A stretch of DNA of 64,000 bases from Rhynchopus sp. YZ270_cl-10 (Eukaryota; Euglenozoa; Diplonemea; Diplonemida; Diplonemidae). Below the pieces are notes generated by a model. The model ran no database searches and was not told the DNA's origin. It saw only the letters and a program-made list of their open reading frames with translations. The position numbers and the translations under genes are program-made. The DNA lies in assembly GCA_964035575.1 (NCBI GenBank), contig OZ037870.1:682001-746000 (forward strand). The letters run 5' to 3'. Below, piece by piece: positions 19,551-30,930 of this stretch (positions within the stretch are counted from its first letter, which is position 1; each line of letters begins with the position of its first letter).

Positions 19551-20919
19551 ATGGCACCATGGCAGCCTTCTGCTGGCCTGTTTTGGATGCTTGGAGTGGC
19601 GTTGAGTTCTTCGGTGTTGCTCGGGTTTCTTTTTGTGTTTCCGAGCAGCGAATCGTTGGAGTGGCATCACCCAAAGGGGACGAAGGAGCATCCTAGACAT
19701 CACAATGGACACGCAGAGCACCACGACAGCGAGACTTCAGACAGATCGGCACATGCACAAGCTGAAAAAAATGAAAGAACCACAACAAAATTCCGTGGCT
19801 TAGACGCTCCAACCTCTGGTGAATGGGACTTCTTCGGCATGACAATCAACATGGACAAAAAGTCAACTCCCTACAAAAACCAGGTCACAGCTGACTACCC
19901 CTACCCGGTAAACCCTGCCGAAGCAGGACCGGAGTACAACATTCCTGCCAACAACCCGGCGTTCACTTACCCAGAGGATTTGGATCCTCTGTTTATTACG
20001 GTGTCCACGAAGCCACGTATTCTGTTTTTTGAGAGAATCGCGACGAATGAAGAAATGGACGAAGTGATCCGCCAGGCTCAACCGCATATGCAACGCTCGC
20101 AGGTCGCGTTGACGAAGAACAGCAAGGGGCAGTCCTCGACGCAGGAGGTGCGTACATCAAAGTCGACGTGGGTCACGTTGAATAATAAGCTCAGCAACCT
20201 CGAGAAGCGTCTCACCACACTGATGGGGGCCACCTGGCATGAGCCGATGAACGTCCTGCACTACCAGTACAACCAACACTACGATGCGCATCATGATTGT
20301 ATGGCCTTTTTTAATTATTTTTTAAAACCCCTCTTTTTTATGAAATTCTAGCATTTTTTTTTGCGTGCTATATTATATCACGCGATTTTAGGGCATATCA
20401 GACAACCTCAAAATGGATGTAAAACCGCAGGGTCGGGGTCATACCAACCAGATACACTGTCACGAGAGGGCTTTTGTATTTTTCAACCCTTCAATTATAT
20501 TTTTCCCCCAAATATTTCCCAAAACCAAGCTGACCAGCTGTGGTTTCATCTTTACAAAAGCTTATCACTTAAGAACAACACACTGCATCACAGACTTCGA
20601 CCCTTCGATGTATGGGCAGCAGCAATCGAACCGTATGGCAACGTTCTTCATCTATCTGAACGACACCGACGCTGGCGGTGCTACGACCATTCCCCGCGCA
20701 AACGGCGGACGCATGCCGCCTAACTACAAAGCCGCCAGCTGCGAGCAGGGAATCCAGATCCACCCCCGCAAGGGCTCCGGCTTCCTTCTCTATGATATGC
20801 GACCAGACAGGTCGCTTGATCCGTACTCACTCCACGGAGGCTGCGATGTGAAGGAAGGGACCAAATGGGGTGGCGTTGTGTGGTATGAGACATCGTTGCG
20901 TTGTATATTTTGTTATTGA
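19551..20919 (+). CDS. Prolyl 4-hydroxylase-like 2-oxoglutarate/Fe(II) dioxygenase, two exons
   Basis: Hydroxylates proline in secretory-pathway proteins by family knowledge. Exon 1 is 19551-20298 and exon 2 20594-20919, phase 1. The 295-bp intron starts GTATGG and ends GCATCACAG. Splicing restores the family signature HYDAHHDYFDP, strong proof of the junction. A hydrophobic segment at residues 9-30 makes it a type II membrane protein. Iron ligands are H-x-D in HHDYF and the His of SLHGGCDV; the Lys of TKWGGVVW is the expected 2-oxoglutarate ligand. Spliced length is 357 residues. The C-terminus is uncertain: a GTATGAG donor-like site lies at 20882, inside the last codons, so a further exon downstream may replace the final RCIFCY residues. 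I could not find a convincing one. Confidence 0.88.
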
Positions 20920-22864
20920 CATTCCCCTACAAAAAAAAGTGTAGATAAAAATGAAGTTGGACGGAGTTGCTTCGTTGAGTGGGGTTGCTTACTAATATGA
21001 TGCATTTTGCAAAAGGTGGCTAACCACAGGGTGTTTTCATCTTATAAACCTTTTTCAAAACGCTTTCCTGATGCAATGCAGTCAATATTTTTCCGCAATA
21101 CAATGGTGTTCACAAAAAACCCCATTAACCTCTCATATCCAGCTTGTCATGAGCACAACGTGGTGTTCACGAAACCGTATAAACTCCCCACTGCATATGT
21201 TCATGTAATATATCGTAGGCTTAAAATCTTGTACCCTAGTAGCAGCAGTCGGGGCAATGTCGGAGACGGTGTGGTGCCAGCCCGAGGGCTATGGGGTTTG
21301 GCAGCTTTACCGTGGACAACCATACAATAGGTTTACCCACTGGAAGTGGGATGACCGTACCGGATGGTGGATTTGGGTGACACCACTGGGTGTTTCAGAG
21401 AGGCCCTATTTCGTCCATTTCGTTTTCCGCACCACTTCTGGTGCGCCAGCAGTCATTTCGTCCTCGTCGTCCATCTTCTGCGCTTCCACGGCTTCCGCGG
21501 GCTTCGCGAGCAGTCGCATCGGCTTCATGATTCCAGCCACGAAGATTTGCTGCTCCTTTCTCTGCTTCTGGCTGCTCCTTCCCCATATCCCCTGTCGTGA
21601 GCACCATTAAAAAAACTGTAAAGACTTTCTGCAGCTACACAACACAAAACACCTTACAGGTTCCGAGTCAGCACTCCGTAGAGATTTGAGATAAAAATGG
21701 AAATAGTTCAACTGAAATGGGGTGAAGCGGGGAGGGGGGAGGCATAACTGAGAATAAGCCGGGTCCCGGGTACTAGGTACCTCGTACTAGGACTGGGACT
21801 CCCCGACCCTTTCAGGCGTTTTCACAGCGTTTTCGACATATTGTGTCCCAGTCCGGCTGAGAATAACCGGGTACCGGGTCCCAGGTCCTCAAGTCTTATT
21901 CTCAGCTATGGGGGAGGGGGGGTGCCCGAATGTCTCTCTATGCCGAAGGGTTTGAAGGGACGGGGGCTTTCTTTTTGTTATAGAAACCTGGGGGCCCTTT
22001 CATGGATGAAAGGTGAAGAGCGAGCTAGGGGAGGGTGAGAACTGCAGAGATTGCACACAAGGGAGCGAGATTTGTTCCAACAATTAAAAAAAAGGGACCA
22101 ATGATTATTTACCACGGTGATGAGGCGATTGTCGACACAACAAAAAGTGGGGAGGGACACACTGGAGGAAATAGACTGATACGTCCCTAATAACTCCCTC
22201 CATGTGTCTGTGAATATGCATGGTGGGTGGGGGGGTATTGGGGCAAGTGCATCGATAGAATTCTTGCAATTTTATTATTTTTTGTAAAAAAATGATACCG
22301 TGTGAGCCAATCGCCCTTGTGTGATCTCCACGTTCTTTTTTTGTAAGAAACGCAGAAGAAAACATGTTATGAAAACATTGTTGCATCTCTCTGTGCAAAT
22401 AGCGACTCTCTCCTCCAGTTTTGTTTTGTTTTGTTTTTTTATATATGGGTCGATTGCAAACCCCCTCCCCCCCTCGTCGCAATGCACTCATATATTTTTT
22501 ACTTTTGCCTTGCGCCATTTTTTTCATTCTCTCACTCCCGCCTTTTTCTCTCCTTTCGCATGAAAACCAACACAAAAAAGCAGAACATTATTTTTCCTCC
22601 CCCCTCCACCTCCCCAGTATTCCTTGCAGGGTTCCAGAAAAATCTTGGAAAGGTCGAACATTATTCGGGTCGATAATTTGTTCGAATACGGTAGTTATAA
22701 ACGTAATTGCCTACCTTGGTTGACCTCATTGTCGGGCATAACTGGTCGTCGTACAGGTGGTCGTACACTCTCGCATTGCACAATATTGTGCAGTAATTAC
22801 CTAATAAAACACACTAATTCAAAACCACACCAGGGGAAGACACACAAAGCCCCCAAACAACATA
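20920..22864. other. Spacer with one unresolved coding-like stretch
   Basis: 21257-21420 encodes a Trp-rich run (WCQPEGYGVWQLYRG, then HWKWDDRTGWWIWV) that looks protein-like. It could be a small gene from 21257 to 21610 or an exon, but no splice partner in the right phase was found. The rest is AT-rich, with the hairpin at 21748, a GGGGGAGG patch, and CGATTGTYGACACAACA at about 22126, a short motif that recurs at about 26851. Nothing else is supported. Confidence 0.4.
21748..21905. repeat. Inverted-repeat element with CTGAGAATAAG ends
   Basis: The ends are CTGAGAATAAG and CTTATTCTCAG. The interior has palindromic patches (CCGGGTCCCGGGTAC, GGTACCTCG, CCGGGTACCGGG) and a second inner CTGAGAATAA at about 21858. 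TA occurs one base outside each end. A miniature fold-back element is likely. Confidence 0.7.
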
Positions 22865-25800
22865 ATGCCACCCCCACCTTACCCCGCGTCGCTGTACACT
22901 ACTCAGCCTAAGGACACCCCAAGCGCGCTGCAGACGTTGTATGGTAAGAAAACGGCTGAGAAGACTTCTCCGCTGTATCCTGGGTCGTTGTATGGAGAGG
23001 TGCAGTCAGCGACGTACCTTGCACGGCTGTATGGGGTAAAGACAAGAGATGGGGCAGGGATGTGGCGGAAGGCACGGCTTGCGAACACAACTGTCGCAAA
23101 ATTCAAGGATGCTACCAAATTAGGAGTCTACAACGAGGAATGGGTACACGAAGAAGGCGCTGCGGCGACTATACAGCGTTTGTTCCGGCATCACAAAGCA
23201 AGAACTGAACAGGCAGATGAACGGATGTGGGAGGCGTTTAAAAGCGTAGACGAGGCGCATGAATGGTCAACTGTCAACCGAATGAAGAAAATGCAACAGC
23301 TACAAAACGCCCTCTGCGACATTGCCGGCGTCAGTGTGTCTATGGAAAGAGGGCTTCCTGCACCCAAAGCATTCCCTTGCCCTACCGCTGCCAGCATCAA
23401 GCAAATGATCGAAGGCTTCCGTAAGGGCGACACCCTTCCCATGACAGACGCCATCAGCATTGTCGAAGCAGCAATGGTTCTGTTCTCCTCAGAAGGTACT
23501 GTCATGCACATCTGCTCTGAGCGTGACACCACCATTGTTGTCGGGGATTTGCACGGAAGCATTCCCGATTTATTTCACATTCTGGACACCTACGGGTTGC
23601 CAGGACCAGAAACTCAGCTGAAATACATTTTCAACGGTGATTTGGTTGATCGGGGGGAGAACAGCTGTGAGGTGCTGTTGGTGGTGTTGTGTTTGAAGCT
23701 CTTTGTGCCAGAGTCGGTGTTCGTGAATCGGGGGAATCATGAGGATTCAGAGGTGAATGTGTTCTACGGGTTTGTGGATGAGTGCAAGCAGAAGTACGAC
23801 TTCAGCTTCTACCGCCTGTGTGCAGACCTGTTTGACTACCTGCCGCTGATGACCTGCCTCAACAGGGAGGTGCTGGTTCTGCATGGTGGGCTCTCTTCGG
23901 AGGAGGATGTCTCCCTCAGTGAAATAGCTGCCTTCACCCGCGGGCCCAGCTTCCTTACCTACCGTAGTGACAGACAACTTCAGATCATTGCGGACACTCT
24001 CTGGTCCGATCCCAACAAATACGAAACCGCAACAGGAACCGTCATCAACCCAAGAGGAAAGGGTTGCCTCTTTGCGTACGACGTCACAGAGTCCTTCCTC
24101 AAGCAAAATGGGTTGAAGTTATTGGTGCGTTCGCATGAGGAGCAGAAGACGGGGTACCGTATCCACCACAAAGGACTGCTTGTAACGATCTTTAGTGTGT
24201 CGAACTATGTAGGTCACGGCAACGGTGCTGCGGTGCTTGTGTTTGATGCGGACTCATCCAAGCCGCGTGTTCATAAATGGAATATGTCGCCCGACGCAAA
24301 GAAGAAGAAGTCGTCGAATCCAAAGCGTATGGACAGCATGTCGCAGTACATCGAGGAGAGCATCGTCGAGCATTCCGTGCCGCTTCTTGCGTACTTCGAA
24401 AACATCGACAAACGTGGTACTGGGTTCATCACCGTGGCAGACTGGGAGCAAGGCATGGAGGATGAGCTGCGCCTCCCGCAACTCCCTCCTGTCGTGCGGA
24501 CAACGCTTCTTGCCGGCGTGACACGCACCCACAGCATGCACGTTGAGGTGAACTACAAGAAATTCATCTCCGTCCACAAAGTGCTGCACTCCAAGAAGGT
24601 CACCGCCTACGGGTCCAAGATGAAGTGGCACGACGAGGCTGTGTACGAGCTTGCTGCGTCTTTAGGGAATGAGGTAGACAAATTTGACGCTGCCTTCAAG
24701 CAGTTTGACACTTCGCACACGGGGTCGCTGTCGTTTCAGGAGTTTGAGGTGGCTGTGCGCAAGGTGTGCTCGCTGGACATGCTTTCAGACTACCAGGTTA
24801 CGACACTTGCTGCTGTATTTGATGCGAATGGTGATGGCAAGATCGACCATGATGAGTTTGTTGGGCGTCTTAGCGAGGTGAAGCAGGCCAAGAACGAAAT
24901 GCAGCACATTGAGTGGTCGACAGACCGACGCCAGGAGCGTCTGAAGGAGCTGCAGCAGAAGCTTGAGAAGCACGGCCGCCCTGCAGTCGAGGCTGCTCTC
25001 AAGAAGCACGACATCAACGGCGACGGCAGGATGAACGCAGACGAGCTCTGCCACGTCCTCCTCGAGGAGTTCGACATCCACTACCAAAACCACCTCTTCA
25101 AAGACCTCTTTGGCATCCTCGGCGGCGACGAGAACTCTGCGGACGACGCACTGAAGCGCACCACCAAGAAAAGCTTTCCGGTGACCGGAGTATCGATCAA
25201 ACGGCATACTTCCAATAGACGGAGCATGTATCTGGGGTACTTTGGAGCATTCACTGAGTTTGAGGTGACAGTGGAGTGCCAAGGTGTGGAGCCGTGGAAG
25301 GTGTTGCATCGGTACTCAAACTTCGTGAGTTTGAGGGATGAGTTGGGGAGCAATGCGCCACGCAATTTTCCGTCATCGACGTTCCCTTTGACGTCTGAGT
25401 CTGCGAGGGTGGCACGGCGACGTAGTCTGGAGCACTGGCTGAAGGAGGCTGTGCACCTTGCGTCGAAGCACAGAAAGATGCGCAACATGCTTCGTGTCTT
25501 CCTCCGCGTCCCCTTCGGTGACCATGACAAATACGTCTGCGACAGAACCACTAACGGCACCATCAGCAACGCCAACCTCCTTGCCGGCCTCTGCCCCCAA
25601 GGCAGACAGGCCACCGACGTCTTTGCCCCCGTCGCCAACGTCCTCATATCGCTTCTCTACAAATACAGAGTAGAGCTCAAACACATCTTCCACGTCCAAG
25701 ATGAAGACGGTACCGGACAGATGGACGTCGAAGACTTCCGTGCAACATTAGTCTCCCTGAACGACCTCGAAGGCCACCCCCTTACCCGCGCGCAACTCGA

Positions 25801-25882
25801 TAGGACCGTGCAGAAAATGGACAAAAACCGGGACGGTGTGATTGACTATAAAGAGTTGGAGGCTGCGGTGAAGAATATGTAA
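22865..25882 (+). CDS. PPEF/PP7-like Ser/Thr phosphatase with IQ, EF-hand and PX domains
   Basis: Removes phosphate from Ser/Thr, probably under calcium control at a phosphoinositide membrane. 1005 residues, no intron. Residues 1-90 carry repeats of a Leu-Tyr-Gly motif (TLYGKK, SLYGEV, RLYGVK). An IQ-like calmodulin site lies at 99-113 (AATIQRLFRHHKAR). The phosphatase core has GDLHG (227-231), GDLVDRG (258-264), RGNHE (289-293), HGG (340-342) and RSHE (422-425), so all metal ligands are present. EF-hand loops follow at 653-665 (DANGDGKIDHDEF) and 716-728 (DINGDGRMNADEL), with a weaker one near 615. A PX domain spans about 772-884 (HRYSNFVSLRDEL, RRRSLEHWL). Two more EF-hand loops end the protein (946-958 and 986-998). 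IQ-phosphatase-EF is the known PPEF order; the PX insertion between EF pairs is unusual. Confidence 0.93.
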   Translation: MPPPPYPASLYTTQPKDTPSALQTLYGKKTAEKTSPLYPGSLYGEVQSATYLARLYGVKTRDGAGMWRKARLANTTVAKFKDATKLGVYNEEWVHEEGAAATIQRLFRHHKARTEQADERMWEAFKSVDEAHEWSTVNRMKKMQQLQNALCDIAGVSVSMERGLPAPKAFPCPTAASIKQMIEGFRKGDTLPMTDAISIVEAAMVLFSSEGTVMHICSERDTTIVVGDLHGSIPDLFHILDTYGLPGPETQLKYIFNGDLVDRGENSCEVLLVVLCLKLFVPESVFVNRGNHEDSEVNVFYGFVDECKQKYDFSFYRLCADLFDYLPLMTCLNREVLVLHGGLSSEEDVSLSEIAAFTRGPSFLTYRSDRQLQIIADTLWSDPNKYETATGTVINPRGKGCLFAYDVTESFLKQNGLKLLVRSHEEQKTGYRIHHKGLLVTIFSVSNYVGHGNGAAVLVFDADSSKPRVHKWNMSPDAKKKKSSNPKRMDSMSQYIEESIVEHSVPLLAYFENIDKRGTGFITVADWEQGMEDELRLPQLPPVVRTTLLAGVTRTHSMHVEVNYKKFISVHKVLHSKKVTAYGSKMKWHDEAVYELAASLGNEVDKFDAAFKQFDTSHTGSLSFQEFEVAVRKVCSLDMLSDYQVTTLAAVFDANGDGKIDHDEFVGRLSEVKQAKNEMQHIEWSTDRRQERLKELQQKLEKHGRPAVEAALKKHDINGDGRMNADELCHVLLEEFDIHYQNHLFKDLFGILGGDENSADDALKRTTKKSFPVTGVSIKRHTSNRRSMYLGYFGAFTEFEVTVECQGVEPWKVLHRYSNFVSLRDELGSNAPRNFPSSTFPLTSESARVARRRSLEHWLKEAVHLASKHRKMRNMLRVFLRVPFGDHDKYVCDRTTNGTISNANLLAGLCPQGRQATDVFAPVANVLISLLYKYRVELKHIFHVQDEDGTGQMDVEDFRATLVSLNDLEGHPLTRAQLDRTVQKMDKNRDGVIDYKELEAAVKNM

Positions 25883-27346
25883 ACAAATGCAGATATTTTT
25901 TGATCGGATACCGAGGAAAAGGGAACTGTCCCCTCAGTGTGCGGAATTCAATTAAGGAGGAGGCCAAAAAAGGTACCGATTAAAGTGAGTTGCCGACAAA
26001 AGTTTGGTAGTGAAGCTCATCCTCGGGGTGTCTGCACTAATACAACCAAGTTTTCAAAAAAAAAAAAATTAAAAAATACAGAAAAAGATCTGCCCGCTGC
26101 CACGACTTCAAAATGCGAAACAAAAGCTCTGTCGAGCAACAGAATGGCGTGCAATACAATACACGATTTTTTTTTTGTCTGGTTTGCGGCTTTTCGGAAA
26201 CCAGCCTGCAAAAGCCCTGCTGCTAGGTTGGAACACCCCATATCCTTTATTCCCCTTCGTCCGAATCGAGCCCCTAGTTGGGCTCAAACTGCCCCCCAAA
26301 AAAAATAAAATAAAAAATCCCTAGCTCAAAAGTCAGAAACGCGTCGTTAGATGAGTGTTTTTTTTATGTGTAGAAATGTTTCTTTTGTGTCTCTTTATGT
26401 GTGATTGGAAACAGGTAGAACGGATCTGATTTTATCTCTGTATTTCTATTTGTGCTGCAAAAGGGAGAGGAGTTTTCTGGGTGATAGAAACTGTTATATC
26501 GCAGTTGCACTACACCAACAGATATTTTAAAAACAAAATGAAAAAGTGGTTTTGTCATCAACTTTTGAGATTCGCGTACATGTTTTTGGAAGGAAGCATC
26601 GCCTGTTCTCTCTTATTTCCCTCTTTTTTCTTTTTCTTTTTGAGCAGTGCTTCTGGAATCAAAAACAAATGGAAAACAGTACAAAGCGGTTTACCAGGAG
26701 AGGGGAACCCAACGAGATTTGCACGTACTCGTTGCCAACAATCTCTGGGCTTTCACAAAAAAAAAAAGGGGGGTGCCATCTACCTTCCGTAGTACAAAGG
26801 CTTCGGCCAGCATTGGGTACAGACCCTAGGTTCCCCAAGCGGGTCCTCAGGCGATTGTTGACACAACACGAACAAAAATAAAATGCGTTTTCCAAACAAT
26901 TGCTATCAACATGTGTTTTAAAAAATCCCTCCTTTTTTAGAGCTGTGTCTATTGTCATGATGAGAGGCGCATTCATCTTGCACGTTTTCTCTTTTTATTT
27001 TTCGTTCAGTTTCAGTCAGACCCTCAGGGAAAAACGTTTTTCTTTGTCTTTTTTGGGAATAGGGGAGAATCAACGGGGGGAGGTAAAGGGGAACACCCGC
27101 TATATACTTTTGCTTTTGTCAATATGACAAGCAATTATGGGAAAAAAAAAATGCAAAAAAAAATGTGAAGCTCATTATTTTTTTCTCAGAAATTACCCCT
27201 CCCCAATTGCATTCGTAAACGCCACTAAAAACAATATTACCTTAACAGCATGCACCCCACACAAGACACATACCCCACGACACATCACCTGTACCGCATA
27301 CAACACAAAGACAAAGACACACAATAGCTGCGATACCACTACACCA
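25883..27346. other. Gene-free spacer
   Basis: Contains family C at 26008 and a family A-like trace at 26955-26998 (GATGAGAGGCGCATTCATC, then TTGCACGTTTTC). A near-identical trace sits at 52475-52512. Reading frames are low complexity and there is no supported gene. Confidence 0.5.
26008..26068 (+). repeat. Repeat family C, complete copy with A-tail
   Basis: AGTGAAGCTCATCCTCGGGG, then TGTCTGCACTAATACAACC, AAGTTTTC and a run of 12 A. The A-tail resembles that of a short retroposon. Confidence 0.8.
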
Positions 27347-29436
27347 ATGTCGACACCCGAACAGCAAACCCACCCAGCCAATTACGTTACCGCATTTCAA
27401 TTTCAAACACCGGTATGTTTTTTTTTTTCTCCCTTTCCTTCCCTGTTTCTTAACGCCAGGCAGATAGGTTCATCTATCAAAAACTTTAATACTCTCCTGG
27501 GGGTTCGATCACCCGCAGAGAAGTAGTGTACTGCGCCCCGCCGAATAACGGTGAGGTGTTCGCACTTTTCGACTTCTAAGGACTCTACTCTTTTTCTCTT
27601 CCTGCAGGACACATCATAAGACCCTTTTTCAAAAAGCAGTAGGGGTATATTCCTGTCTATACATAAAAACATTTTCTTCTTACAGGATATGTACCACAAC
27701 ACCGACGACGACGACATGGACATGGACAGCGACAACAACGCAGCCTCCTTCTCCATGACGGATGAGGAGGGCACGCACCTCAGCTTCTCCGACTCACCGC
27801 TGTCGTCGCCTGCATCAGCCTCCTCCTCTCCCCCTGCGCTTCTCGACACTGTCACATCCACCCAACTGCGCCGCCCTCAGGTCTTCCGCCAGCCTGTCAC
27901 ACACAGAAAATGCGAGGTGTTTGCAGAAGATGGCCAAGCCTCTGCACCGTGCCCACGCTTTGGGCATACTGCTGTGGTCTACAAAGATGATATGATTGTG
28001 TTTGGCGGGAGACAGGCGAACTGCCTTGGTGATGTGTGGTCCTTCAGCTTCATTGACCGCGTCTGGTCGCGGCTCTGCCAATTCAACTTCAACAGACCTG
28101 CCCCCAGAGCTGGCCACACTGCGGTTGTCCACGAAGGCAAAATGATTATGTTCGGTGGCGTCGGCGACACCTCCAACAACGACTGGCTCAGCGATATGTG
28201 GATTCTCGACCTCTACACACACCAATGGGAGTTCATCGCACCGACAGGCCCGGCACCAGACGGCCGTAAGGGGCACACCGCAGTGGTGTGCAAAGGGTCG
28301 ATGTTTGTCTTTGGTGGTGGGCAAGACGACGCAACCCTGCACAACGACCTATGGGAGTTCAACCTCACAACACATCAGTGGAAGCAACGTCATGTGTTAG
28401 GGATCAACCCTACAGCAAGGATGTACCACGTGGCAGTGCTGGTGCCGGGGGACCGTATGGTTGTGTTTGGGGGTCGTGCGCAGACGAAGTCAGGCTTCCT
28501 CAATGACATCGTGGAGGTGCGTCTCAACCCTGGGAAGGATTCGTGTGAGTTCATTGAAAACAAGCCCACAGGTCGCCCGCCCACGCATAGGATGTGCTCG
28601 ACGGCGATCTACCATGACAACACAATCGCCATCTTCACGGGCGGGTCGGTCTCCTACCTCGACGACACCTATCAACTTGACCTCCGCAACATGAAGTGGT
28701 CGCGGATCGAGGACGGTACGTATTTTTCTTCTGTAACAATAAATGGAAAAACGAGCCTTCCCTTTTCAAAAAAAAATGTCAAAAAAATGACAAACCAGAG
28801 CTCCTAATAGGACCATATCTGCTCCTCTCTTAAGGGATGCAAATGTGTCATCTGTAACGATAGTAAGCCCTTTGTGTGGTATTTGGGTATCCTCTTCGGT
28901 CTCTCTTCGCTGGGAGGTGGTCAATGCAAAAAACCCCCCGTGAAGGAGCGAAGGGCTTTCAAAAAAGTGGAGACAGGGAGTAAACGCGGTATTTGTATCA
29001 AGTTATCAACATATTCCCCACTACAGTCACATTCGGAGGACGGACGCGACCTACAACCGTCATGTGGAAGAACACGATATTGACCTTTGGGGGTTGTGTC
29101 CATGCAAACGGGTATGTTTTATTGTAAACTCCTGAAACAAATGAACCTTAAACTCACACATCTGACGACAAAATGTGTATTTCTTGATGTCTAATCGCAG
29201 GCTTAGGTTCGTCTTCTAAGTTTTTCTCTTTTTGTTTTTTCAAGCCTGCAGATTGCATTACAATGTCAAGCACCCACCCACCACAACCACAACCACACAG
29301 CTACGTCAACGATTTTGTCGAAGTGGAGTTGGAACCCATGACTCTTCTGCAACGCTGCCGCCTGTACCTCCTCGAAAACCAAATCACAGAAAGAGAAGGC
29401 TTTCCCGCAGGCTTGGTAAAATACATAGACGGCTAA
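27347..29436 (+). CDS. Kelch-repeat protein, at least four exons
   Basis: A kelch beta-propeller, a protein-binding scaffold. Exon 1 27347-27412 (MSTPEQQTHPANY...), exon 2 27686-28715, exon 3 29027-29111, exon 4 ending at the TAA of 29434-29436. Donors are GTATGT, GTACGT and GTATGT; acceptors CTTACAG and ACTACAG. Exon 2 has five or six kelch units with the Gly-Gly turn (DMIVFGGR, KMIMFGGV, SMFVFGGG, RMVVFGGR, TIAIFTGG), each followed by W. Exon 3 adds NTILTFGG after splicing in phase, which confirms it. Exon 4 continues the propeller (SYVNDFVEVELEP), but its phase does not fit the exon 3 donor at 29112. A GTTTTA donor at 29116 joined to an acceptor at 29244 would restore the frame, or an extra exon exists. 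The N-terminus is acidic and Ser-rich. Confidence 0.85.
27491..27582 (+). repeat. Stem-loop repeat family B inside kelch intron 1
   Basis: CTCTCCTGGGGGTTCGATCACC, then CGCAGAGAAG, GTACTGCGCCCC, GTGAGGTGTTCGCAC and a C/T run. Preceded at about 27468 by AGGTTCATCTATC, a family A trace. The same A-then-B order occurs in the intron at 46690-46990. Confidence 0.75.
29190..29228 (+). repeat. Stem-loop repeat family A, partial, inside a kelch intron
   Basis: AGGCTTAGGTTCGTCTTCTAAG then TTTTTCTC, the 3' half of family A, in the last intron of the kelch gene. Confidence 0.55.
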
Positions 29437-30444
29437 GGTAAACTGTCGTGCAAAACAGTCCTCTAACGAAAACCGGAAAATATGGTCCTTCGAAATAATC
29501 AAAAAATAATTTAAAAAAAAACCGATCTAGCAACAGTCCGACGAAAACCTGAAAACAACTTCAGGAATAGAGAGAACAGAGGAGGTAAAGGGAAAAGGAG
29601 GGGAGACAAAACCGCTGTGTTTTTTTCCCTCTTTTTCCTCTCGTGATCTGCAGTTTTTTTTTGTTAGTGAATGTGCAATCACAAACTAAAGATGCAGATC
29701 CGCCCCTCGTGTAAGTGTACCCTTTTTTTCAGGTGACTAAGCCCGCAAGCTTAGGATCAAATATGTTTTATCTCATCTGTGTTTTTTTTTTGCTTCTTTT
29801 TTTCTCCGTCTTTTTGCGGAGGTCACGGTAGTGATTCTTCTAATTCATGGATGCCATGTATTACAGTGCGTCGTAATGTTCCAGGTGACTTAATTATGGA
29901 TGGATATTGGGTCCACCCATAACACCCGTAATATTGCGAACGCACCGTATTGTCAAATATTCAAAAGAATGCAGTGTTTTGTAACAAACAACTTTTTTTT
30001 TTTATTTCCTCCCCCATCTCCCCCCCATCTCCCATTTTTATTTTGTCATAAAAATTATTGCCAAAAATTGTATTGGCTTTTAGTTGTAGTTTATCAGTCT
30101 TACCAAGACGGAATTTATCTAAGGTGGAACACGAGGGGCGTGGGTCATCTTGGAGACGGTTTCTCTCTTCTTTTTTTTTTTGGGGGGGGTTACTTTGGGT
30201 GGAGTGGTGCCTACAGAAGCTTTCGATTTCTGCAGTCCAATTCATTGAAGGACACCACCTTTCTTTTGATGATGTGCACGAGGCACATCCTTAATTTTTT
30301 TCTCTCTTTTCTTTTGTGTCAAAAAGCTCTTTAGCACAGTGGTGGTAGGGGCTGGTATCGCGTCCGTGTGGCGTATTAAAACATTGTTTCTGGCATGCTT
30401 ATCACAACAAAGGTAGGTTCATCTAGTAAAGGTGGGGAGTGGTC
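29437..30444. other. Gene-free spacer
   Basis: AT-rich with poly-T and poly-A runs and one family A copy at 29730-29765 (CAGGTGACTAAGCCC, then GCAAGCTTAGG). No gene is seen. Confidence 0.5.
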
Positions 30445-30715
30445 GCTCATCAGATCCCACAAAGGGTGTAGGTTCATCTAGACAGCAGGACGGTGGCCAT
30501 GGAAGTCGGCATCCGATAATGAGTGTGTAACAACTCACCTGCCGAATGAACCTGTCCCGAAAATGGATGGTGCTCAAGCGACCCACCCATAGTCGGCCGT
30601 GCTCCGGTATTGAAAAGCCGTGGCATGCGTAGGAGTGCGTGACCCACGCCGCGAAGGAGTTGGCGTGAGCCTCTCTGGAGCGTGGGGTGATGTGCAGATC
30701 TTGGTTGTAGTAGCG
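30445..30715 (+). pseudogene. Isolated fragment of large-subunit (28S-type) rRNA
   Basis: The stretch contains several of the most conserved eukaryotic LSU rRNA words in the correct order: GACAGCAGGACGGTGGCCA, TGGAAGTCGGCATCCG, GTGTGTAACAACTCACCTGC, GAAAATGGATGG with GCTCAAGCGAC, CCATAGTCGGCCGT, GTGAGCC and GTGCAGATCTTGG with TTGTAGTAGC. Sequence before and after this ~270-bp core is not rRNA, so it is only a piece of the middle of the molecule, with some unusual bases in otherwise invariant words. It is most likely a dispersed, non-functional insertion; a fragmented rRNA gene is an outside possibility. A 16-bp word (GTGCGTGACCCACGCC) is repeated at about 30635 and 30728. Confidence 0.85.
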
Positions 30716-30890
30716 TGTTGGTCGGAGTGCGTGACCCACGCCACCATAGAAAGGCCCTGCAGTATCTGATGTGAGGGGTGTCTATAATTACCTCCCCTTA
30801 TCCCCTTTCATTATTTCTCGTCGCTCTTCCCCTTTGTGAAATATAGGTCTACCGGAGTGAGGGGAAGATCTTCAACCCCGCTTATATTCT

Positions 30891-30930
30891 AGGTGACCAA
30901 TCTTAGGTTCATCTTATAAACTTTTCTTCA
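30891..30930 (+). repeat. Stem-loop repeat family A, internally shortened
   Basis: TAGGTGACCAATCTTAGG, then TTCATCTTATAAACTTTTCTT. The anticodon-like loop region is lost and the 3' part is intact. Confidence 0.65.
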
